From NCBI RefSeq assembly GCF_003207855.1, contig NZ_NKTZ01000007.1, positions 62,001 to 126,000 on the forward strand: a stretch of 64,000 bases of DNA, read 5' to 3'. Under the pieces are notes generated by a model, which saw only the letters and a program-made list of their open reading frames with translations, was not told the DNA's origin and searched no databases. Position numbers and translations under genes: made by a program. Below are positions 1 to 7,827 of this stretch, piece after piece; the stretch's first letter is position 1; the number at the start of each line of letters is the position of its first letter. Origin of the DNA: Komagataeibacter rhaeticus (lineage in GTDB: Bacteria; Pseudomonadota; Alphaproteobacteria; Acetobacterales; Acetobacteraceae).

Positions 1-187
1 CGCCATCCGCCCCGCACAGGGCAGGCGGACGGCCGTGCCCCCGACACGACCCACAATCCGGCCCGAACGGGCCGGATCAACGATGACGCTGGAGTTATCC
101 ACACAAGCTAGAGCACGGGATGGTACGAAGCAACGGGAATCTGCCGCCCCACCATCAAAACCCGATTACACCTGGCAACAGAAATAC
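1..187. other. Noncoding region upstream of a probable dnaA outside the window
   Basis: No gene is visible here. The stretch lies downstream of rpsT, where alphaproteobacteria commonly carry dnaA on the same strand as rpsT, so the region is probably the dnaA leader or promoter. That gene itself is not in the window. It contains one perfect DnaA box, listed separately. Confidence 0.4.
95..103 (+). promoter_or_regulatory. DnaA box (TTATCCACA)
   Basis: TTATCCACA matches the DnaA-box consensus TTATNCACA exactly. With the rpsT-mutM-ubiE neighbourhood, which is near dnaA in many alphaproteobacteria, it could serve dnaA autoregulation or an origin. A single 9-mer can occur by chance, so context carries the call. 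Confidence 0.5.
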
Positions 188-234
188 AAAAAGGGCTGCA
201 ACCGCCAATATTGACGGCGCGCAGCCCCTTTTGT
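186..234 (-). terminator. Rho-independent terminator of rpsT
   Basis: On the minus strand a GGGCTGC arm pairs with GCAGCCC and is followed at once by a TTTTT run. The loop contains a further short inverted repeat around CAATATTG. It lies about 45 bases past the rpsT stop codon and would separate rpsT from the next minus-strand gene, probably dnaA. Confidence 0.75.
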
Positions 235-275
235 TACTTCCGGAATTCTTTCAGGCGAAAGAAAACGGCCGTATA

Positions 276-545
276 TTACGCGGCAGCAAGCGACTTGATA
301 CGTGCGGACAGACGCGAAATACGGCGTGCAACCGTGTTGGCATGCATAACACCCTTGCCAACGGCGCGCTGCAGTTCCGGCTGGGCCTCACGCAGGGCGA
401 CAGCGGCCTCGTCCTTCTTGCCGGCCAGAATAGCGGTCTCCACCTTCTTGACAAAGGTGCGCACGCGCGACATGCGCGCCGTGTTGCGGGCGTTGCGGAC
501 TTCGTTCTGACGGATGCGCTTGCGCGCGGATGCTGTATTGGCCAT
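276..545 (-). CDS. rpsT: 30S ribosomal protein S20
   Basis: S20 binds 16S rRNA early in 30S assembly. The protein has the typical basic N-terminus ([15 protein letters not shown]) and helical body, and a length of 89 residues, normal for S20. The frame is open 15 codons further upstream, but those codons are not S20-like, so the start at MANT is preferred. The gene follows mutM on the same strand with about 105 bases between them and ends at a clear terminator. The rpsT-mutM adjacency with a DnaA box beyond fits alphaproteobacterial order. Confidence 0.95.
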   Translation of the reverse strand: MANTASARKRIRQNEVRNARNTARMSRVRTFVKKVETAILAGKKDEAAVALREAQPELQRAVGKGVMHANTVARRISRLSARIKSLAAA

Positions 546-650
546 TGCTCTCAGTTCATCTGCATAAATCAGGTTACGGCGGTCCGCCACCCGATCGTTG
601 CGGACATCCCCATATCAGGCAGGCGGTCTAGTCCACCCGGAGCCTGTTCG

Positions 651-1523
651 TCAAGACAAGTCTTTGCCCCCATCGTTTTTCATCCCCTGCCGGCGGGGGC
701 AGAAAAAGGTCGAACGCCCGGACTGGGTGATGCGCACCACCCCGTCACACACGGGCGGGCCGGGGCAGTCAGGGCAACCCTGCCCCGCGCGCCCATATAC
801 ACGCCATGCATGCTGGAAATAACCCAGCTCCCCATCGGGTTGCACATAATCACGCAGGCTTGAGCCGCCAGCGGCGATCGCCTCTTCCAGCACGGCACGG
901 ATTTCGGTGGCAAGGCGGTTATATTCCGCCCCGCTCACGTCACCTGCGGCGCGCGCGGGGTGGATGCGGGCACGGAACAGGGCTTCAGACACATATATAT
1001 TGCCCAGGCCCGCCACCACGCGCTGGTCCAGCAGCAGCGCCTTGATGCTGCTGCGCCGCCCCCTGCCGCGCGCGGCAAGCCATGCGCCATCAAAGCGGTT
1101 GCCCAGCGGCTCCGGCCCCATGCCCGCCAGCAGGCGATGGCCTTCCACCGCACTGGCGGGCACCAGGTCGACCATGCCGAAGCGGCGCGGGTCAACCAGC
1201 CCGCAGCGCGCGCTCTCGGCCGTTTCAATCACCAGATGTTCGTGCAGCGCGGGGGAAACAGTCCCTGCCGGCGTCGAGAGCAGCACGCGCCCCGACATGC
1301 CCAGATGCACGACCAGCACCATGCCACCCGAAAGGGTGATGAGGATATATTTTCCCCGCCGGGCGAATCCATCCACCCCGCGCCCCGCGAGCGCATCAGC
1401 CAGACCGGGGGGAAACGGCCATCGCAGCCCGGTATGGTGCGTGCTGGCGCGTGAAATAGTGTGGCCTTCAAGATGCACTCGCATCCCGCGCATCACAGTT
1501 TCGACTTCAGGGAGTTCCGGCAT
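651..1523 (-). CDS. mutM: Formamidopyrimidine-DNA glycosylase (Fpg/MutM) with altered zinc finger
   Basis: Bifunctional DNA glycosylase/AP lyase that removes 8-oxoguanine and formamidopyrimidines. The mature N-terminus PELPEVE supplies the catalytic Pro and Glu, and the H2TH region is clear ([18 protein letters not shown]). The C-terminal zinc finger is unusual. It normally reads C-x2-C-x16-C-x2-C; here it is CPDC, five residues, an extra Cys (VCDG), 15 residues, then FFCPRRQ, so the fourth ligand is Arg (codon CGC or CGG where TGC is expected). The inserted Cys could substitute as a ligand. The protein has 290 residues, slightly long. The start lies 29 bases from the divergent ubiE start. 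Confidence 0.93.
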   Translation of the reverse strand: MPELPEVETVMRGMRVHLEGHTISRASTHHTGLRWPFPPGLADALAGRGVDGFARRGKYILITLSGGMVLVVHLGMSGRVLLSTPAGTVSPALHEHLVIETAESARCGLVDPRRFGMVDLVPASAVEGHRLLAGMGPEPLGNRFDGAWLAARGRGRRSSIKALLLDQRVVAGLGNIYVSEALFRARIHPARAAGDVSGAEYNRLATEIRAVLEEAIAAGGSSLRDYVQPDGELGYFQHAWRVYGRAGQGCPDCPGPPVCDGVVRITQSGRSTFFCPRRQGMKNDGGKDLS

Positions 1524-1552
1524 GGCCTCATCTGGGGTTATACCTGTGCATC

Positions 1553-2350
1553 ATGACCGACAATAGCCAGCCACACCACCCCTCCCCTTCCGCAGGCCGT
1601 CCCGGTGACCGCCCGGCGGATACCACCGATTTCGGCTTCCGCGATGTGCCATTGCGCGAGAAGAAATCCCTGGTCCGCAACGTCTTTGACAGCGTGGCCT
1701 CCAAATACGACATCATGAATGACGTCATGTCGCTTGGAATTCACCGCGCGTGGAAGAAGATATTCGTCAACGAACTCGCCCCGCATCCCGACCTGTCGCT
1801 GCTCGACCTGGCCGGCGGCACGGGTGACATCTCGTTCGGCTGGCTGCGCGGTGGCGGTGGCCCCGCCATCCTGTCCGACATCAATGTCAGCATGCTGAGC
1901 GTGGGCCGCAACCGCGCGCTGGAGCGCGGGCTTGTGTCCGGCCTCAACTTCGTGGCCGTCGATGCCGAGGCCATTCCCCTGGCCGACAATTCGGTGGACC
2001 GCGTCTCCATCGCCTTCGGCCTGCGCAACTGCACCGACAAGCTGCAGGTACTGCGTGAGGCACGGCGCATCCTGCGTCCCGGCGGGCGGTTCCTGTGCCT
2101 TGAATTCTCCCGCGTGCAGGTCGCGGCCTTCGCCCCGGTCTACGATGCGTGGTCCTTTCACGTACTGCCCCGCATGGGGGCTGCAATCGCGGGCGACCGG
2201 GAAAGCTACCAGTACCTGGCCGAGAGCATCCGCATGTTCCCCGATCAGGAAACGCTGGCCGACATGATGCGCGAGGCCGGGCTTGAGCGTGTCTCCTACC
2301 AGAACCTGTCGGGCGGGATTGCCGCAATCCACTCCGGCTGGAAGATCTGA
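1553..2350 (+). CDS. ubiE: Ubiquinone C-methyltransferase UbiE
   Basis: SAM-dependent C-methyltransferase of the ubiquinone pathway (2-polyprenyl-6-methoxy-1,4-benzoquinol methylase). SAM motif I is visible as LDLAGGTGDIS, with the UbiE signatures VFDSVASKYDIMND near the N-terminus and FGLRNCTDK in the middle. It has 265 residues, with a roughly 30-residue polar extension before the conserved core. The stop codon overlaps the coaBC start (TGATG), so the two are translationally coupled. In many alphaproteobacteria ubiB sits between ubiE and coaBC; it is absent here. Almost no leader separates it from mutM, so the promoter may overlap mutM or the mRNA may be nearly leaderless. Confidence 0.95.
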   Translation: MTDNSQPHHPSPSAGRPGDRPADTTDFGFRDVPLREKKSLVRNVFDSVASKYDIMNDVMSLGIHRAWKKIFVNELAPHPDLSLLDLAGGTGDISFGWLRGGGGPAILSDINVSMLSVGRNRALERGLVSGLNFVAVDAEAIPLADNSVDRVSIAFGLRNCTDKLQVLREARRILRPGGRFLCLEFSRVQVAAFAPVYDAWSFHVLPRMGAAIAGDRESYQYLAESIRMFPDQETLADMMREAGLERVSYQNLSGGIAAIHSGWKI

Positions 2351-3585
2351 TGGGGGCACCGGCGGAACGCTCTGTCCTGCTGGTGGTATGCGGGGGCATT
2401 GCCGCCTACAAGGCGCTGGAGCTTGCCCGCAGGCTGCGTGAGCACGGCATGCGCGTCCGCCCGGTGCTGACGGCGGCGGGTGCCCGATTCGTCACCCCCA
2501 TGGCGCTGCAGGCGCTGTGCGGGGAGCGGGTATCGGGTGACCTGTTTTCCCTGACCGAGGAAAGCGAAATGGGCCATATCGCCCTTTCGCGCAGCAGCGA
2601 CCTGATCGTGGTCTGCCCCGCCACGGCCGACATCCTTGCCCGCATGGCGGCAGGGCTTGCCGATGATCTGGCCACCACCCTGCTGCTGGCCACCGATACC
2701 CCCGTGCTTGTTGCCCCCGCCATGAACGTACGGATGTGGGAACACCCTGCCACGCAGGCGAATGTCGCCACCCTGCGCGCGCGTGGCGTGGCCTTCGTGG
2801 GGCCGGAGCACGGGCTTATGGCATGCAACGAGACCGGCCCGGGCCGCCTGGCCGAGCCGGAAGCCATACTGGCCGCCATCCTACGTCAACTGGATGGGGA
2901 TAAACCCCTGTCCGGATACACCGCGCTGGTAACCGCCGGGCCAACCCATGAACCTGTTGATCCGGTGCGCTACCTGGCCAACCGCTCATCGGGCACGCAG
3001 GGCTATGCCATCGCCACGGCACTGGCGCAGGCGGGGGCCACGGTCACGCTGGTCAGCGGGCCGACCACGCTGCCCGACCCGCCCGGCGTCACCACCATAC
3101 GGGTGGAGACAGCGCGTGACATGCTGGATGCCTGCCAGCAGGCGCTGCCGTGTGACATCGCCATCTGCGCCGCCGCCGTGGCCGACTGGCATGTCGCCCC
3201 CAGCGCCCAGAAGATCAAGAAAACGGCAGACAGTACGCCACCCGTGCTGCATCTGGTCCCGAACCTGGACATTCTGGCCACCCTGAGCCAGCCCTCGGCG
3301 CTGCGCCCCCGTCTGGTCATCGGCTTTGCGGCGGAAACCGAGCATGTCCTGGCCCACGCCACCGCCAAGCGCCTGCGCAAGGGATGTGACTGGATGGTGG
3401 CCAATGATGTCAGTCCCGCCACCGGCATCATGGGCGGGAGGGAAAACGAGATCATCCTGATTGACGATGCGGGATCCGCACACTGGCCCCGACTGGACAA
3501 GCTTCAGGTCGCCCATCGGCTGGTCGCGCGGATCGCAGCCTTCCTTCACCCAGCCCAAGCGAAACCTGACGGACTCCAGACATGA
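2350..3585 (+). CDS. coaBC: Bifunctional phosphopantothenoylcysteine decarboxylase / phosphopantothenate-cysteine ligase
   Basis: Two steps of coenzyme A synthesis in one polypeptide. The N-terminal CoaC flavoprotein half (about residues 1-190) shows the [15 protein letters not shown] start, the PAMNVRMW substrate-binding motif and the flap [12 protein letters not shown]. The C-terminal CoaB half (about 195-405) has [20 protein letters not shown] and CAAAVADWH. Length (411) is normal. It overlaps ubiE by one base and dut by four (ATGA), so ubiE-coaBC-dut behave as one coupled unit. Confidence 0.95.
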   Translation: MGAPAERSVLLVVCGGIAAYKALELARRLREHGMRVRPVLTAAGARFVTPMALQALCGERVSGDLFSLTEESEMGHIALSRSSDLIVVCPATADILARMAAGLADDLATTLLLATDTPVLVAPAMNVRMWEHPATQANVATLRARGVAFVGPEHGLMACNETGPGRLAEPEAILAAILRQLDGDKPLSGYTALVTAGPTHEPVDPVRYLANRSSGTQGYAIATALAQAGATVTLVSGPTTLPDPPGVTTIRVETARDMLDACQQALPCDIAICAAAVADWHVAPSAQKIKKTADSTPPVLHLVPNLDILATLSQPSALRPRLVIGFAAETEHVLAHATAKRLRKGCDWMVANDVSPATGIMGGRENEIILIDDAGSAHWPRLDKLQVAHRLVARIAAFLHPAQAKPDGLQT

Positions 3586-4046
3586 CCACGACCGCCCCCC
3601 TTCCCATCCAGGTCCGCCGCCTGCCCCACGCGCACGGCCTGCCCCTGCCATCCTACGCCACGGACGGAGCGGCGGGGATGGACCTGCTGGCCGCCGTGAG
3701 CGAACCCGTGACCATACAGCCCGGTGGCCGCGCGCTGGTGCCCACGGGGCTGTGCGTGGCCCTGCCCCGGGGCTTCGAGCTACAGGTGCGCCCCCGCTCG
3801 GGCCTGGCGCTGAAGCATGGCATTACGCTACCCAATGCGCCCGGCACGATCGATGAGGATTACCGCGGCGAGATCGGCATCATCATCCTCAATGCCGGCA
3901 GCGCGCCCTTTGTCATCGAACGCGGCATGCGCATCGCGCAGGGCGTGCTGGCCCCGGTCGTGCGCGGGACATGGGTCGAATATGCGGAACTGGAAGAAAC
4001 GGCACGCGGCGCGGGCGGCTTTGGCAGTACGGGCACCGCAGGGTGA
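3582..4046 (+). CDS. dut: dUTP diphosphatase (dUTPase)
   Basis: Hydrolyses dUTP to dUMP and pyrophosphate, keeping uracil out of DNA and feeding dTMP synthesis. All five trimeric-dUTPase motifs are visible: [39 protein letters not shown] and the C-terminal [10 protein letters not shown] arm. It has 154 residues, normal length. The start overlaps coaBC (ATGA) and its stop overlaps the GTG start of the downstream permease, so transporter translation is linked to dut. Confidence 0.96.
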   Translation: MTTTAPLPIQVRRLPHAHGLPLPSYATDGAAGMDLLAAVSEPVTIQPGGRALVPTGLCVALPRGFELQVRPRSGLALKHGITLPNAPGTIDEDYRGEIGIIILNAGSAPFVIERGMRIAQGVLAPVVRGTWVEYAELEETARGAGGFGSTGTAG

Positions 4047-5761
4047 GTGAAACCGGACTGCCGGGCAACCTGCGTGTCCGCCCCAACCTGGCGGACCTGA
4101 TGGGGCTGCTGGCGATCATGGCGGGGGCGGCTGTCATTGCCACTGCCGGCCGCCACATGCTGGTGCCCATTCCCGCCAGCGAGACGGGCACCATACACCT
4201 CAGCCCCGCATGGCTGCCCGCCTATGCCGTGCGGACCACGCTGCGCATGTTCGCAGCCCTTGCGGCATCGCTGGTCTTTACCTTCACCTATGCGGTCTGG
4301 GCGGCCAAGAGCAGGCGGGCGGCACAGGTGCTCATTCCCCTGCTCGACATCCTGCAATCCGTGCCCATCCTGGGGTTCCTGACCTTTACGGTCGTGTTCT
4401 TCCTTGGCCTGTTTCCGGGCCGGATGATGGGGGCGGAACTGGCCGCCATCTTCACCATCTTTACCAGCCAGGCCTGGAACATGGCCTTTGCCATGTACCA
4501 GGCGCTACGCACCGTCCCGCCCGATCTGGAGGAAGCGGCGCGCTGCTTCGGCCTGACACCATGGCAGCGTTTCTGGCGGCTGGAAGTGCCCTTTGCCATT
4601 CCATCACTGGTCTGGAACACCATGATTTCCATGTCCGGCGGATGGTTCATGGTCGTGTATTCCGAAACGATCACGGTGGGCAGTACCGACATCGCCCTGC
4701 CCGGAATTGGTTCCTATGTTGGCGTGGCCATAGAACAGCGCAACATAGGGGCGATTTTCTACGCCATCATCGCCATGCTGGCGGTCATCACCATCTATGA
4801 CCAGTTGCTGTTCCGCCCGCTGGTGGCATGGTCCGCCCGGTTCAGCACCGATGATGGCGCGACCGTGGCCGCCCCCGACCCGTGGGTGCTGACCCTGCTG
4901 CGCCGGACCCACCTGCTGCGTCAGTTCTGCCTGCGGCTGGGTGACACCATGACGCGCATCGGCTGGCTGGCCATAGGCCCGCGCCCCTCGCAGCCCGTCC
5001 GCGCCATCATTCCTTCCCGCCTGATGGACGGGGCATGGGGCATGGCACTGGCGGTCTGTGCGCTGACCATCGGCTGGAAGACGTGGACCTACGGCAGTTC
5101 CCATTACAGCGTGGCGCAGGTGCTGCATGTGGTCATGCTGGGCGGGATCACGCTGCTGCGGGTCATGGGCACGGTTATCGTGGCCTCACTGGTGTGGGTA
5201 CCGCTTGGCATATGGCTGGGCCTGTCCCCCCGCCGGGCACGGCATGCGCAGATGGCGGCACAGTTCATGGCGGCCTTTCCGGCCAACCTGTTCTTCCCGC
5301 TTGTGGTGATCGGGATCGTGCACTGGCATCTGAACAGCAATATCTGGCTGACCCCGCTCATGCTGCTGGGCACGCAGTGGTATATCCTGTTCAATATCGT
5401 GGCGGGTGCCTCTTCCTATCCCGGTGACCTGCTGGAAGCCGCCAGGAACTTCCATGTCAGGGGCTGGCTGTGGTGGCGGCGCATCATGCTGCCGGGCATC
5501 ATGCCCTATTTCATTACCGGGGCGCTGACCGCATCGGGCGGGGCATGGAACGCGGCCATCGCAACCGAAGTGGCAAGCTGGGGTGACACCACGCTCAGCG
5601 CGCAGGGCCTGGGCGCCTATATCGCGCATGCCACCGTGGCGGGTGCGACCGACCGGGTGGGGCTGGGCATGGCCATCATGGCGGGCTTCGTGCTGCTGCT
5701 TAACCGCGTACTCTGGCGCCCGCTCGCCAATTATGCCGCCCGGCACTATACCTTTGACTGA
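4043..5761 (+). CDS. Fused double-domain ABC transporter permease (NitT/TauT type)
   Basis: Inner-membrane permease with two binding-protein-dependent transport domains in one chain of about 572 residues. Each half carries an EAA-type loop that contacts the ATPase: [19 protein letters not shown] in the first, [18 protein letters not shown] in the second. An ATG 72 bases upstream is in frame, but the GTG at 4043 overlaps the dut stop in a GTGA junction and begins the membrane protein sensibly, so it is preferred. The ATPase follows after six bases. No periplasmic binding protein is nearby, so the substrate cannot be named; nitrate/sulfonate/bicarbonate-type is a family-level guess. Confidence 0.85.
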   Translation: MSETGLPGNLRVRPNLADLMGLLAIMAGAAVIATAGRHMLVPIPASETGTIHLSPAWLPAYAVRTTLRMFAALAASLVFTFTYAVWAAKSRRAAQVLIPLLDILQSVPILGFLTFTVVFFLGLFPGRMMGAELAAIFTIFTSQAWNMAFAMYQALRTVPPDLEEAARCFGLTPWQRFWRLEVPFAIPSLVWNTMISMSGGWFMVVYSETITVGSTDIALPGIGSYVGVAIEQRNIGAIFYAIIAMLAVITIYDQLLFRPLVAWSARFSTDDGATVAAPDPWVLTLLRRTHLLRQFCLRLGDTMTRIGWLAIGPRPSQPVRAIIPSRLMDGAWGMALAVCALTIGWKTWTYGSSHYSVAQVLHVVMLGGITLLRVMGTVIVASLVWVPLGIWLGLSPRRARHAQMAAQFMAAFPANLFFPLVVIGIVHWHLNSNIWLTPLMLLGTQWYILFNIVAGASSYPGDLLEAARNFHVRGWLWWRRIMLPGIMPYFITGALTASGGAWNAAIATEVASWGDTTLSAQGLGAYIAHATVAGATDRVGLGMAIMAGFVLLLNRVLWRPLANYAARHYTFD

Positions 5762-5767
5762 GAGTTC

Positions 5768-7123
5768 ATGATGCAGCCCAACACCGCCGCCCCCACCACG
5801 GCAAAGACCGGGACGGAGCTTGTCCGGATCGTCAACTGCCGCCAGGCCTATCACAAGGAAAGTGCCACCGACCTTGTGGTGCTGGACGGGGTCAACCTGT
5901 CCATACGCAGCGGGGAAATCGTGGGGCTGCTAGGCCGGTCGGGTTCGGGCAAGTCCACGCTTCTGCGCATCATCGCGGGGCTGCTGCCGCCCACGTCGGG
6001 CGAGGTGATCTGGAAGGGCAGGAAGCTGGAAGGCCCGGCGGATGGCATTTCCATGGTGTTCCAGTCCTTTGCCCTGTTCCCGTGGCTGACGGTACAGAAG
6101 AATGTGGAACTGGGGCTGGAAGCACAGGGTGTGGCGCCCGCCGAACGTGAGAAGCTGGCGGAAGATGCCATTCACCTGATCGGCCTTGGCGGGTACGAGA
6201 ACGCCTACCCCAAGGAACTGTCGGGCGGGATGCGCCAGCGCGTTGGGCTGGCGCGTGCGCTGGTGGTGCGACCCGACCTGCTTTTGATGGACGAGCCCTT
6301 TTCCGCGCTGGACGTGCTGACGGCAGAGAACCTGCGCACCGACCTGGTGGAACTGTGGGCGGAAAAGAAACTGCCCATCCAGTCCATCCTGCTTGTTACC
6401 CATAATATCGAGGAAGCGGTGCTGATGTGTGATCGCATCCTCATCTTCTCCTCCAATCCCGGAAGGGTGGCGTACGAACTGCAGGTTCCCTTCGAACACC
6501 CCCGCAACCGCGAGGACATGGCCTTCCGCCAGTTCGTGGACCGGATTTACGCACTTATGACCCGTCGCGCGCCGGTCGTGTCGGAAGCGGACATGGCCGA
6601 TCCCGAGATGCGGCATGTGCAGATCACCGCCGATGCCGTGGCCCTGCCCGCGCTGCCGATCAACACCATTGTGGGCATGATGGAAACCCTGGCGGCGGAC
6701 CCGCTGCATGGCCGCGCCGACCTGCCGCTGCTGGCCAGCCGGCTGCAGCTTGAACTCGATGACCTGTTCCCCCTGGGCGAATCCCTGCAACTGCTGGGCT
6801 TTGCCGAACTGGAGGACGGGGACATCCTGCTGACCCCCGAGGGCTTGCGTTTTGTCCAGAGCGAGCATGACACGCGCAAGACGATCCTGCGCGCCAGCAT
6901 GCTGCACAACCTGCCCATGGTACGCACCATCCGCGCGGTGCTGGACGAACGGCCCAACCACCGTGCCTCCGCCGAGCGCTTCCGTGACGAACTGGAGGAC
7001 AGCATGTCCCCCGACTATGCCCGCCAGACATTGCAGACCCTGATCGGCTGGGCACGCTATGCGGAACTGTTCGACTTTGATGAGGAAGCCGACCAGCTTT
7101 TCCTTGAGGACGAAACCGAGTAG
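5768..7123 (+). CDS. ABC transporter ATPase with C-terminal AAA-associated domain
   Basis: Energises the upstream double permease. The nucleotide-binding domain (about residues 15-265) has Walker A GRSGSGKST, signature LSGGMRQR, Walker B LLLMDEP and H-loop VTHN. Residues from about 290 to 450 form a second domain (NTIVGMMETLAADP onward) resembling the AAA-associated C-terminal domain found on some NitT/TauT-family ATPases, with possible regulatory function. The product is 451 residues. ATG at 5768 and 5771 are alternative starts. The gene ends just before a composite hairpin repeat that likely terminates it. Confidence 0.88.
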   Translation: MMQPNTAAPTTAKTGTELVRIVNCRQAYHKESATDLVVLDGVNLSIRSGEIVGLLGRSGSGKSTLLRIIAGLLPPTSGEVIWKGRKLEGPADGISMVFQSFALFPWLTVQKNVELGLEAQGVAPAEREKLAEDAIHLIGLGGYENAYPKELSGGMRQRVGLARALVVRPDLLLMDEPFSALDVLTAENLRTDLVELWAEKKLPIQSILLVTHNIEEAVLMCDRILIFSSNPGRVAYELQVPFEHPRNREDMAFRQFVDRIYALMTRRAPVVSEADMADPEMRHVQITADAVALPALPINTIVGMMETLAADPLHGRADLPLLASRLQLELDDLFPLGESLQLLGFAELEDGDILLTPEGLRFVQSEHDTRKTILRASMLHNLPMVRTIRAVLDERPNHRASAERFRDELEDSMSPDYARQTLQTLIGWARYAELFDFDEEADQLFLEDETE

Positions 7124-7140
7124 ACGCGTTTGAAAAAATA

Positions 7141-7222
7141 GAAGTCTTTGGTGAAGCTTTTTTCAAAAAGCTTCAAGGAACGCCGCCTTTTTGAAAAAAG
7201 GCGGCACCCGGAAACTTTTATT
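7141..7222. repeat. Composite hairpin repeat, copy 1 (reference copy)
   Basis: Two adjacent inverted repeats. Module A (7153-7174) is GAAGCTTTTT with its complement and a 2-base centre. Module B (7182-7205) is GCCGCCTTTTT paired with AAAAAGGCGGC. Flanks are TTTGGT before A and CCCGGAAACTTTTAT after B. It fills the convergent junction between the ABC ATPase and msrA. The same A-B order recurs in either orientation at eight other places in this window. The stem-T patterns suit a bidirectional terminator. Confidence 0.85.
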
Positions 7223-7233
7223 CCCTTTTCATA

Positions 7234-7788
7234 CTAACCCGCCGTATCCACCAGCCGGTCACGGAACAGGCGGCGCATCTTGGCGATCTTGGGCGGGATG
7301 ACCGCGTTGCAATACGGATTGCCGGGATTACGGGCAAAGTAGTCCCGGTGATAATCCTCCGCCGGCCAGAAATGATCCAGTTTTACAATCTCGGTCACCA
7401 GCGGGTTCGGCCATACGCCTGCCGCCGCGATCTCGTCACGAATGGCGCAGGCAGTCTTTTCCTGCTGCGCATCCTGCCAGAAAATGGCGGACCGGTACTG
7501 CGTGCCCACATCATTGCCCTGCCGGTTGAGCGTGGTGGGGTCATGCATGACAAAGAAGATACGCAGCAGGTCGGCGCAGGACAGTTCGGCGGGGTCGAAC
7601 GTCACGCGCACGACCTCCGCATGGCCGGTGCGGCCCGTGCAGACCTGCTCGTAGGTCGGGTTGGGGGTCTGGCCGCCCGCATAGCCGGGTTCGATCGCCT
7701 GCACGCCGCGCAGTTCCCTGAACGGGGCTTCAATGCACCAGAAGCAGCCCCCGCCCAGCACCAGTGTTTCCAATGCCTGTCCGGTCAT
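7234..7788 (-). CDS. msrA: Peptide-methionine (S)-S-oxide reductase
   Basis: Repairs oxidised methionine, reducing the S-epimer of methionine sulfoxide. The catalytic motif GGGCFWCIE lies near the N-terminus, and the family signatures PGYAGG, GHAEVVRV and YFARNPGNPYC are present. At 184 residues it is a stand-alone MsrA without a fused MsrB. It is transcribed after valS with about 40 bases between the genes, and converges on the ABC ATPase. Confidence 0.95.
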   Translation of the reverse strand: MTGQALETLVLGGGCFWCIEAPFRELRGVQAIEPGYAGGQTPNPTYEQVCTGRTGHAEVVRVTFDPAELSCADLLRIFFVMHDPTTLNRQGNDVGTQYRSAIFWQDAQQEKTACAIRDEIAAAGVWPNPLVTEIVKLDHFWPAEDYHRDYFARNPGNPYCNAVIPPKIAKMRRLFRDRLVDTAG

Positions 7789-7827
7789 GTCTGCGTCTCT
7801 CCCTGTTCCATGCGGTTGTAGCGGGCC

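Noticed and set aside
546-590. 15-codon extension of rpsT
   Set aside because: S20 proteins start at the MANT sequence; the extra codons are not conserved in type.
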